From positions 393,729 through 457,728 of the forward strand of contig OZ038511.1 in assembly GCA_964036315.1 (NCBI GenBank): a DNA stretch of 64,000 nucleotides. Reading direction: 5' to 3'. A program made the position numbers and the translations under genes. Below the pieces are notes generated by a model. The model saw only the letters and a list, made by a program, of their open reading frames with translations. It was not told the origin of the DNA and made no database searches. This stretch comes from Acanthosepion esculentum. Its lineage: Eukaryota > Mollusca > Cephalopoda > Sepiida > Sepiidae. How positions within the stretch are numbered: the first letter of the stretch is position 1; the number at the start of each line of letters is the position of its first letter. Shown here one piece after another: positions 56,401 to 64,000 of this stretch.

Positions 56401-58371
56401 TGACCCTTAAAGAACTCCCGTCTTGACTAATGCAGTCAGACGTAAAAGAACTTTACAACATACAATCTCTGAACTCTTACCAACTTGTCCAATAGACAAT
56501 CTCTAACATGCAACATACTCATTCCTCTAAACTACAGTTTAATAATTAATCTAATCTTATGAGCTCAAGTAAAAATATTTCCTAATCAAAGAGACACAAC
56601 TCTGTCAAACCTTTCAGTTTATATGCATGTACATCAAATACTTAATAAATTCAATTTTTATGTTTTGAATCATTATTTGTGTCTTTTATTAATTGTTGTA
56701 GATGGAAGATTATTGAACACGCACAATTTTAAGCCTTCTGATCATTCAAATCTTCTGATATCTTTTAACATCTTCACTCAATCCCAACACTCTTATTAAG
56801 ACACCCCTCCCGTATTAGGCACCTAAAAGTATGGAAATAATAAATTGCAGCTCAATTTTAGAACTAAATCACTTGTTTCAAATTTGATATATGAAAATTC
56901 CCATAGAAAATGCAAACTGAAATTTAATCAAATATATTTTCTTACACAATTATACAAGTTGCCTTAATGAAATCTTAATATTTTTCTTATCATTTATTAT
57001 ATTCTTTTATTATTTAACATTTATTTTGAATGTAGAAATGACCTTATTACCCATGGATCCATTAAATATCCAACTCTAAAAAATAAAAAAAACAAACAAT
57101 TTATTTATGCTATTCAATTTATGTATTCTTTTTTGCTTTTATTTTCCTATCTTCACCAAGAAAAGAATGCCAGGAGAAATGTGATGATTTCATTTTAGCC
57201 ACATTAATAAAATCTATAAATTAATGTTCTTTTACTAAACTGTAAATATGTGCTATGGAATTTCTGCAGGTTCACTGAGTACACTTTAAAATCATATTTT
57301 AAAAGAAAAAGAATTTGCTTGCTGTTTTGGGGTCTTCTAAATTTTGCCTGGATGAAATTTTTCATTGGATAATTTGAACTGCTTTCTCCATCTTGGTTTT
57401 GTCATTTTTTTAATATTTGCATTAAAAAACCCAGAAAAGATAAAAAAAATTATTTTTAAAAAATGCCTGCCAGCAAAATGGTATAATTTATAGATGAATA
57501 TTCTTTCTTCTCCAATGGAAAAAAATGATTTCATCTTTGATGAAAGAGAGAAATTTTCAAGATTAAATAAGCCAATAAAAGTCCTGTTATCATCTGGTAA
57601 ATATGCACTGAGGTAGCCAAGTTCAGTTCCAATTTGTATAAAGTCTTCTACAAGATTTTCGTTGAAATATCTAAGCCCCAAGGGAAGCAATTCCTGTTGA
57701 ATGAAAAGAGATAACGCTTGTTACTACTTACATAGACTGCCTCGAGTGAGTGAAGTGATTTCTTCTATTGGAAGATAAAGTTAAACAGAAGAATTGCGTG
57801 TGATTCCAGTTCCTCTGCGCTGACATGACCATGAACATGAACAGACAAAGCAAAGAATTTTTTCTTGGCAAACATTCAAAATTGGCTGGTGATTTACCTA
57901 AGCTTGACTCCTTAGCACACATACACACACACACCACATGCTCTTTATCTCTCTTTTTAACTGACAACATCTTTCTTTGCATATGATGTTCTCTCTTTTA
58001 AATGTGACAGTTTCTTTATAAACATATTTTTCTTTCTTATTCTCTCAAAGTTTCTTTATAAATGTCAATTTATATCACTGTCTCTCAACATAATTTTTCT
58101 CCTCAATTTCATTTGACATTAACTATCATATAATTTTGTCAAGAATATATATTTTTTAATTCTACCCTGCCAGCTTAGAGAGTTATGTATTTTTCACTGG
58201 TTCAAACTGCAGCAGTTCAAATGTGGATTCTTAAGCTGTACACTACTGAGTTGCAACATGATCTTCTTCCATGTCCATCTGACTTTTTTGATTGGAGTAA
58301 GCAAAGCTGAATAAATGTCCATATTCATCTACTTCAACAAATAAATCTCTCACTTTAATATTTTGGCATTT
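56401..58371. other. No confirmed gene downstream of the promoter-like cluster
   Basis: The longest frame is 57337-57690 reverse (117 codons, MLPLGLRYFNENLVEDFIQI...), matching nothing I know and lacking clear splice signals. A polyadenylation-type aataaa occurs at about 56645. Confidence 0.4.
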
Positions 58372-58547
58372 ATATATATATATATATATGCATTTTATTG
58401 GCCTGACAATTGCATCTAGCATGAAAGTGCCTGTCGCCTCTGAGTGTTTACTTCAATGTTCACTTTTACATTTACATTTACATATGGTCTATCTCTGATA
58501 TTGAGCACTTTATCCCATAAATATAGCACACCATAAAACTATATTTC

Positions 58548-58600
<53 letters not shown>

Positions 58601-58601
58601 T
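58372..58601 (+). repeat. Repeat 'H' copy 7 with module B between (TA)n tracts
   Basis: (TA)n at 58372-58390, then ggcctgacaattgcatctag, catgaaagtgcctgtcgcct, gtttacttcaatgttcactt, module B (tctctgatattgagcacttt, atcccataaatatagcacac) and (TA)n at 58550-58601. The core has CTGACAA (58403), GAAA (58423) and GTC (58433). The stem I partners GGC and GCC are fully complementary only in this copy. Confidence 0.85.
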
Positions 58602-59639
58602 CTGAGATTCATGCACAACACAATCTTCAGCTGCTGAGTCATGAGTGTTCCTTTAAATGCTGTGAGATTGAACTATGCTTGTCCAAATGCAGCATAAACC
58701 TTTTTGTTAGCATTGTCATAGTGAAACCAATATACAAAACATTTATAGGCACATTCACAGTTTAGACAGATATTAGTTGAAAATACATCTACATTACATA
58801 AAAATAATAATAAGCAAAAACTAAAAATCCTAGAAGCTCTTTATTTAAGAGAAAGCCCAAAATAAAGTCAACTATGACTATAGCAACAAATTTCTTAAAT
58901 GTTTTTAGCAGCAAATATATATATATATATAATAAATAATAAAAATGAAAAAGTTACCTCCCTTATAATGTGGAAGAATAACCAAAAAGCACACAAATTT
59001 TGAAATTGAAATCTAGAATGCTGTATAACACAATAAAACAAACAGTTGAAATATTTTGAATTTACAGAAATACATATACACATTCACAGACTATTTAACC
59101 ACATGAAGATGGTCTCAGATGAGATTAAAAGTACTTGGAAAAATAAAAATTAATTAAAAGAAAATTTTGGTATTTTTCTTAACCAATTTTCTAAAGCTAC
59201 CAACAAATTGATCTGTGAACTTGAAAGGATTACAACCAAAATAATTTGATATGCTGTGTCTAAATTATTTAACCAAACTTGTTTGAATGAAAATATGCTG
59301 CCTGTTGGCAGAACTTATTGCTGAGTATTGGAGTGGTCATCAACATTTCCCTCTGTGTGCAATGAGTCCTATGTTGGACCTGAAAAGATGTCAGCAGCCA
59401 CTGCATTTTAAGGGTAAGAAGATTCAAAGGATGGAGAACTCTGGTTTCTCTTTGGACTCTCTGCATTTCTTCTATTTGACTTCTGGTGTTTTTGAAGGAT
59501 GTTGTTTTTTTCATGGACTGTCCTTCTGCAGCTTCAGTTTCCGAATTGACAAGATTCATTTCTGTCCTTAGGTATTTTTGAGCTGATCCTTGAATAGACA
59601 ACATGGAACTCAACTCCATATCATCTCTTGCCAGATGCC
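58602..59639. other. No recognised gene; possible retroelement leader
   Basis: A (TA)n tract is at 58915-58931. From 59280 base composition becomes more balanced, with opposed open frames (59287-59571 forward, 59269-59691 reverse). It may be the 5' leader of the element that follows, but no domain is visible. Confidence 0.4.
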
Positions 59640-61410
59640 AGCTCCAAGAAGAGGATTTGTTTGGGTAGGTGGATATCTGACATTTGGGCAAAGTTTCTGG
59701 CCCATTGAAGTTGTTGGTAAGTCATGATGGTTTCTAGACTATGCATCTCGGTGAAACCAGAATATTAGAAGAAGGAAGAATTGATCAAGTGGGATTTGGA
59801 TATTCTATCTTCTGGAAAGGGAAACTAACTCCAGAATGCCAGATACAAGACCTTTGAAAGACGACTTCTACTGACAACTGAATGACCTCATCTCCTCTGT
59901 TACGCCAAGGGGAAGACTGATCATGCTTGGCCAATTCAATACCTGAGTGGGAAATGATGTTGTAACGTGGAGCCCAGTGATTGAAAACAAGGGTCATGGG
60001 AACTGGAGGCATGGAGGCATTTTCTATCCAAAACAATGACACACCCTGAACTATGCCATCACCTGATAGAAAGACTGCAAGGACATCCTCATCACATGCA
60101 CCACCCTGGAGTTGACATCTGTTGGATGGACCATTGGTTGCTTATGTTCAAACTCAACATCCAAACATGCAGACACTCACGTGTAAAACAACCAGTGACA
60201 CAGAAATTTGACTGATTCAGATGTGGCCAGCACCAGTCAAGCATCATATTACGATGCCAACCTCTGCCCAACAGAAGAATGGACAGCTCTTCAAGACACC
60301 ATTTGCAAGGCTGCAAAAGGAAAGATGCCAGTAAAACTGGTTCAAACAGAATGATCTTGAGATCTTACAACAAATTTAAGCAAAGTGGTAAGCCAAAATT
60401 GAATATGAATCCCACCAATCATCTCAATAACTAGGAGCGAAATTCCTCCATCTCAAGCTTTGCAGCATCCAAAACTACTGGGGCAGAAAACAAAGCAGAA
60501 GAACTACAACCATATGCTGACAGCCAAAATATAAGACTTCTCAGGAACTAAGGAGGTTTTCAGTCACGTCAGGAAGTCTCCATCCATCCTGAAAGTGGCT
60601 GACAACAGCACCAAGACCTAAAACATTCTAGCAAGATGGTAAGAACACTTCTCTACCTTTCTCAATCATGACTCCACTGTTGCATCAGACTTCCTCAGAT
60701 GTGTCCCACAGCACCTGGGGAGACAATGGATGTCTGCCAACCTTACCTATCATGATTTTGAAGTCTGTCTGATTATTTTGAACTCCAGGGCCTGATAACA
60801 TTACCTCTGGAACTGATCAAGCATGGTAGATTACCTCTCAAAAAGAGGATCTTCCTCTTTCTCCTTTTATGGAACTTGGAAAAGGAGGAAGTTCCATTAT
60901 ATCTGAAGGATGTGAATATCATCATCATCTTCAAGGAAGGAATTAGAAGTGTTTGGGGACATTGAAATGGAATCTCTCTCTTGTCCATGATGGGGAAGAT
61001 CCTTTCAAGGATCCTTCTCAGTCACCTACTGAGCTTGTCAGAAGACATCCTCCTTGAAAGTCAATGTGGTTTCAGAGTCAACAGAGGAACCATCAATATG
61101 ATTTCCTCCACAAGACAAATCGAGGAAACCTGAAGAGACCAGCAAAAACACCTTGAAAAGATTTTCTACAATCTTGAAAAATTATTTGACAGTGTTCCAA
61201 TACCAGATGATGTTGATGTCCCAAGAAATTCACTCATCCGAGCTTTACACAGCATCAAAGGAGCCTTTTGGATCCCTGCCCCATCACAGTGGGCTTGAAA
61301 CAAGAGTACGTACTTTCTCTCTTCAACAGGACTTGAGCAATAAATGCATGAATCACAGAGCTCCAATACAATGATAACAAATGCACCTTTGACAAAGAAC
61401 AAAAAAACAT
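59640..61410 (+). pseudogene. Non-LTR retrotransposon with endonuclease and RT, decayed
   Basis: The endonuclease part gives TRILEEGRIDQVGFGYSIF, WKGKLTP, DDFY with a frameshift, QLNDLISSVTPRGRLIMLGQ, FNT, WSPVIENKGHGN, and ILITCTTLE / WMDHWLLMFKLNIQ, matching '..SETR', 'LGDFN' and 'TDH.L' regions; the LGDFN Asp is replaced (LGQFN). The RT part gives LFLLLWNLEKEEVPLYLKDV, NIIIIFKEG, GISLLSMMGKILSRILLSHL, LSLSEDILLESQCGFRVNRG, TINMISSTRQIEE, LEKLFDSVPIPDD. The YxDD box could not be found; coding decays after TYFLSS at about 61320. Many frame changes and stops. A different family from the 51.3 kb element. Confidence 0.85.
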
Positions 61411-61499
61411 TTAGGACTCAGTGGGCAACTTCTCCAGAGCGTACATACAAAAACCAAGTTCCTGTCCCACCACAGCCAAGCCATCAACCATCGCTTGTA

Positions 61500-61544
61500 G
61501 TCAAAATCACCATTAACAGACTGGATCCAGAGAATATATATAAC
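61500..61544. other. Junction between RT remnant and H pair
   Basis: cagactggatccagagaata leads directly into the reverse H copy. No target duplication recognised. Confidence 0.4.
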
Positions 61545-61767
61545 TCAGAGGTGACAGGCTGTTTCATGCTAGATGCAATCGTCAGGCCAAATATGTTGGG
61601 TTTCTTTTTTCGACTATTTATATATACGGGTCAGTGGGACATTGTGTGTAGTCTATTCTGACGGTTATTTTGGCGGGAGTGGTTTATTTATTATTAACAC
61701 ATTTCGCCTGACGATTGCATCTAGCATGAAACAGCCTGTCACCTCTGAGTGTTGAATTTAAAGTTCA

Positions 61768-61775
<8 letters not shown>
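61545..61775. repeat. Repeat 'H' divergent inverted pair (copies 8 and 9)
   Basis: Copy 8 (minus) and copy 9 (plus) each contain cctgacgattgcatctagca, tgaaacagcctgtcacctct. Core positions, copy 8: CTGACGA 61585-61579, GAAA 61565-61562, GTC 61555-61553. Copy 9: CTGACGA 61708-61714, GAAA 61728-61731, GTC 61738-61740. They are separated by the extended module (tatttatatatacgggtcag, gtagtctattctgacggtta, ttttggcgggagtgg). These are the two copies with every hammerhead core element present. Predicted pairing: stem III ACA/TGT with loop GCC, stem II TGC/GCA with a U.U closing mismatch, stem I G-C, G-C with a C.A mismatch. Confidence 0.85.
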
Positions 61776-61815
<40 letters not shown>

Positions 61816-61820
61816 CACAC
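61771..61820. repeat. (TA)n(CA)n microsatellite
   Basis: A TA run then acacacac, directly joined to H copy 9. Confidence 0.95.
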
Positions 61821-61824
61821 ATCT

Positions 61825-61895
61825 GGAAAATACACTTATAAATCATGATTTATTTCGACTGGTGAGTTTCATCAGACCGAAAATATAAATGGTTT
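61825..61895 (-). ncRNA. Candidate hammerhead ribozyme (near-consensus core)
   Basis: Minus strand, 5' to 3': CTGATGA (61875-61869); a 12-nt stem-loop aactcaccagtc (61868-61857), in which ACT pairs with AGT around CACC; then GAAA (61856-61853) entering a perfect 16-nt palindrome ataaatcatgatttat (61853-61838) as helix III; then A at 61837. This gives an AUA cleavage triplet, compatible with the NUH rule. The first stem II pair is A.C rather than G-C, and helix I pairs poorly. An adjacent inverted copy on the plus strand (CTGATAA at 61907, then GACT) carries a G where this copy has A, but lacks the GAAA segment. So each copy is broken in a different way, and activity is doubtful without testing. 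Confidence 0.5.
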
Positions 61896-61935
61896 ATATT
61901 TTCAGTCTGATAAGACTTATCATGATTTATAACCA
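61866..61935. repeat. Inverted repeat, about 24-bp arms
   Basis: gtttcatcagaccgaaaata (61866) and tattttcagtctgataagac (61897-61916) are imperfect complements around a short spacer (tgg). catgatttata follows on both outer sides. This is the inverted duplication that yields the two hammerhead-like half copies. Confidence 0.8.
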
Positions 61936-62077
61936 TATTTTTGTGATGTGTTATGCTTTTCCTTGATGTATGTCATATTGCTCTGTATTCTATACATTGA
62001 GCTCTCTACGGATCTATTTTTTAATATTTTATATTAAAAAAAACATTTGGATTATCCTTTCTACTTATGGATTTGAT

Positions 62078-62480
62078 ATATATATATATATATATAAAAA
62101 CATATCGTTCATTTGGTAACATTTCTTTCTCTCACGTGGTCATGTACAATGTCATAGAACCGCATTATGTATTTATGACCTGTGTCCGCTATTCCACGAC
62201 TATTATCATTGCATAGCAAACTTCTATGTGAACAAAACAGGATGTCTTCTTTGGCAGTGAACATCTCTGTTGTAATGTCCATATAACCATTCTGATGATG
62301 GCTCATGTCAGCCAAAAGCTTAGATCGACAACCAATATAATTAAGAAATATCCAAATGTTGAACAGTTTTTGTCTTTATTTTCCTTTGAAACTAAATCCA
62401 TTATATGACGCTTGGAACAGCTCATGATAAAAATAATAGACATTTGTTGTCTGTTATATATATATATATATATATATATT
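62078..62480. other. Non-coding stretch between two (TA)n tracts
   Basis: TA runs lie at 62078-62095 and 62455-62480. Between them ctgatgatggctcatgtcag, ccaaaagc (62294-62321) pairs as TGGCT/AGCCA after a CTGATGA, reminiscent of a hammerhead whose GAAA has become AAAA. Too degenerate to call. Confidence 0.4.
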
Positions 62481-62501
62481 ATAAATTAATAGATTTAAAA
62501 T

Positions 62502-62729
62502 ATGGTTTTACCGCTACACAGTGATGACCATGTTTCAGAAATGGAAGCTAAAGCCCCTGAATTTAATTTTGTTATTAAACCAAAGACATTAGTTCCATTT
62601 CCTCATCAAGCGAATTTTGGAGTAACTTACTTTTTAAAATTTACGGTTGTTAACGGCACAGGAAAGATTCATAGTTTGAGGGTTTCCAAGGTTACCGATA
62701 AATCCATTCATCTAGACAAGGGGTGGTAG
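62502..62729 (+). CDS. Unidentified open frame, 75 codons
   Basis: MVLPLHSDDHVSEMEAKAPE, FNFVIKPKTLVPFPHQANFG, VTYFLKFTVVNGTGKIHSLR, then VSKVTDKSIHLDKGW and stop. Amino-acid use is more protein-like than the surrounding AT-rich frames, with no membrane segment or motif I recognise. It could be an exon or a retroelement remnant, since GIY-YIG sequence lies 0.6 kb away on the other strand. No function assigned. Confidence 0.3.
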   Translation: MVLPLHSDDHVSEMEAKAPEFNFVIKPKTLVPFPHQANFGVTYFLKFTVVNGTGKIHSLRVSKVTDKSIHLDKGW

Positions 62730-62739
62730 AGGGTTCAAT

Positions 62740-63330
62740 TTTTAATTTTCGTTGTCTCAGTTAATAGTTACATTTGAAAGCGGGGTTATGTTTAGGGATG
62801 GGTAGGGATGTATCTTTTAACAAATTCTGACATCCGCTAAATTCATGTCATCTGGGTTTATTTCTAACGGCAAAAATTCTTATGGTATTATTTCTATTTG
62901 TATATTTAAAGATTTTGATGGACTGTTTAAGTTAGAATATGTTTTATCCACCTTTCTAAAAAGTTATTTTTAATATTTGATATACTATACTTCTAGTTAA
63001 AAACCAAGTAAATGTATTAGGATTACTTACAGTATTTAAAATTATTTATTCTTATCGAGTATAAGTAAATATTATTTTATTTTATTTTATTTTATGTAAA
63101 CTTTATGACAATGACGGCAAAGGTGGTTAAATTATTTCACTAATTCAATAAACTTAGTATTATAAATGTATATATGTATGTATAAAGGACATTTAATGTT
63201 CAATATTATATTCTAACTTATTAATTTCACATGACTTTCGGTGTTCACTTGGATCCTTTCCAGTGTTTGAATTGCTTTGAGAGAGGTGTTATGGATAGAG
63301 TACGTTTTATTTAATTACAATTTTAAAAGA
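62740..63330 (-). pseudogene. Retroelement GIY-YIG 3' end, older copy
   Basis: Minus strand from 63300: LSKQFKHWKGSK, TPKVM with stops, then the 3' UTR. This parallels LSKYFWHLKESNKTPTVKWK of the younger copy at 63.56-63.9 kb. Plus-strand phrases also correspond (tataaaggacatttaatg at 63181 versus cataaaggacatgggtcatt at 63681; ggatcctttccagtg at 63250 versus ggattcttttaggtg). Hence two head-to-tail copies about 500 bp apart, the left one far more decayed. A (TTTTA)n tract lies at 63075-63096. Confidence 0.7.
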
Positions 63331-63519
63331 TATTTAGGTTAGAATCTGTTTTATTTAATTTCAATTTTAAAACATTTTTAAAATTCTACTTTCAAATTTA
63401 ACTTTTTAATTTTAATCGGCTATATTTCTTTATAAACCAAGTAAATGTAATATAATTATCTACATTATTTAAAATTATTTATACCCATCAAATATGAGTA
63501 TGTATAATAATCAGGTAAT

Positions 63520-63520
<1 letters not shown>

Positions 63521-63553
<33 letters not shown>
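63521..63553. repeat. Poly-T run (33 T)
   Basis: On the minus strand this is a poly-A run about 10 bp downstream of the stop codon of the GIY-YIG remnant. It could mark a retroposed 3' end. Confidence 0.9.
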
Positions 63554-63556
<3 letters not shown>

Positions 63557-63562
63557 GATTAT

Positions 63563-63905
63563 TTAAAGATTATTTAAAGAAAACTTTTGGCAATGACGAC
63601 AAAAAATAGCTATTTCATTTCTCTGATTCAGTAAATTTTTATTTTTTATAAACTTAGTAATATATAGTTTCTCATGTATGCATAAAGGACATGGGTCATT
63701 TAATGACCTACATATTCTAGCTCTTCTTATTAACTTCCATTTCACTGTAGGTGTTTTATTGGATTCTTTTAGGTGCCAAAAGTACTTCGAAAGAGATGTC
63801 TGACTTTTATACTTATTTATCCTAAACGAGGATTGATGTTGGTAGAACCTCTTTTTGAACTCATGGCTAGTGCAACCTATATAAATTTTTATGTTTTCAG
63901 GATTT
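63563..63905 (-). pseudogene. GIY-YIG endonuclease domain, C-terminal part of a Penelope-type retroelement
   Basis: An open frame of 114 codons on the minus strand: NPENIKIYIGCTSHEFKKRF, YQHQSSFRINKYKSQTSLSK, YFWHLKESNKTPTVKWKLIR, RARICRSLNDPCPLCIHEKL, YITKFI, NLLNQRNEIAIFCRHCQKFS. IYIGCT is the YIG half of the GIY-YIG motif. F..R...H...F is the following helix; LSK.W.LK, WK.I, C.LC..EKL and LLN.R.E....CRH..KF are the standard C-terminal signatures of this retroelement family. The frame is closed upstream by TAA just inside the palindrome loop, so the N-terminal half of the nuclease and any RT are missing. The domain nicks DNA for target-primed reverse transcription in intact elements. Confidence 0.88.
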
Positions 63906-64000
63906 TACCAATTTTACCAATGTAATATATCTTCTGTAGAAAATCCTGAAAACATAAAAATTTATATAGGTTGCACTAGCCATGAGTTCAAAAAGAGGTT
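63846..64000. repeat. Perfect palindrome, 61-bp arms, 33-bp loop, at window edge
   Basis: The left arm 63846-63906 and right arm 63940-64000 are exact reverse complements over all 61 positions. The loop is 63907-63939. The right arm reaches the last base of the window, so it may be longer. Both arms encode the same GIY-YIG segment facing outward. Confidence 0.97.
63943..64000 (+). pseudogene. GIY-YIG domain start, forward copy, cut by window end
   Basis: NPENIKIYIGCTSHEFKKR reads left to right in the right arm of the palindrome, identical to the minus-strand copy. The continuation lies beyond the window. Confidence 0.8.

Noticed and set aside
57337..57690. 117-codon reverse ORF as a gene
   Set aside because: No recognisable motif, ends in low-complexity Phe/Lys-rich sequence, and no supporting start or splice signals.
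62294..62335. CTGATGA followed by TGGCT/AGCCA stem
   Set aside because: GAAA is replaced by AAAA and no helix III with an NUH triplet follows; kept only as a note.
1..64000. CRISPR arrays, operons, bacterial promoters or replication origins
   Set aside because: No regularly spaced palindromic repeats with unique spacers and no dense gene clusters; the sequence has eukaryotic repeat organisation.

Overview
This window looks like accessory, repeat-dominated DNA from an animal genome, most likely a coleoid cephalopod (octopus-like). The evidence is indirect: very AT-rich DNA, long (TA)n arrays, tRNA-derived SINEs, several mariner/Tc1 families, a P-element-type THAP transposase, a FLYWCH-MULE transposase, AP-endonuclease non-LTR retrotransposons and Penelope-like (GIY-YIG) retroelements. 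The host assignment is inference. I see no bacterial gene organisation and no convincing intact host gene. Almost every recognisable protein segment is a decayed transposable-element gene.

Layout. 0-5 kb: a mariner fossil, two small tandem arrays and a SINE. 5.4-6.5 kb: two tandem fragments of one non-LTR retrotransposon 3' end. 9.3-10.4 kb: an internally deleted mariner next to an 'H' repeat. 12.2-12.6 kb: a Tc1 fragment. 16-20.6 kb: an H repeat pair, two non-LTR 3' fragments, a mariner fragment abutting a second copy of the deleted mariner, and a SINE. 21.7-22.5 kb: a pyrimidine-rich tandem array. 22.8-25.5 kb: many (TA)n arrays and a foldback element. 25.5-30.7 kb: a composite block bracketed by inverted H repeats, holding a retroelement reverse transcriptase and a P-element/THAP transposase. 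31.6-33.8 kb: three SINEs, one interrupted by a 308-bp hAT MITE. 34.2-36.4 kb: a Mutator-like element with long inverted repeats. 36.6-44.7 kb: a third deleted mariner, two Penelope RT fragments, two more mariners and a Tc1 fragment. 47-53.6 kb: a possible LTR leader and two non-LTR retrotransposons, the second GC-rich. 56.2-56.4 kb: an isolated promoter-like cluster. 58.4-64 kb: H repeats, an endonuclease-RT element, hammerhead-like RNA motifs and a GIY-YIG domain ending in a perfect 61-bp-arm palindrome at the window edge.

Most interesting signal. A dispersed repeat (called H here, nine occurrences at eight sites) preserves a hammerhead-ribozyme-like core: CTGACGA, a small hairpin, GAAA, a short helix and GTC. 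It often sits beside Penelope/GIY-YIG type sequence or in divergent inverted pairs. A second, structurally different hammerhead-like motif lies at 61.84-61.88 kb. Hammerheads are known in Penelope-like elements, so a ribozyme-bearing mobile family is plausible. Stem II of H has a mismatched closing pair, and activity must be tested. Other points: three mariner copies share one internal deletion junction, and a hAT MITE is nested in the promoter region of a SINE with its target-site duplication still visible.
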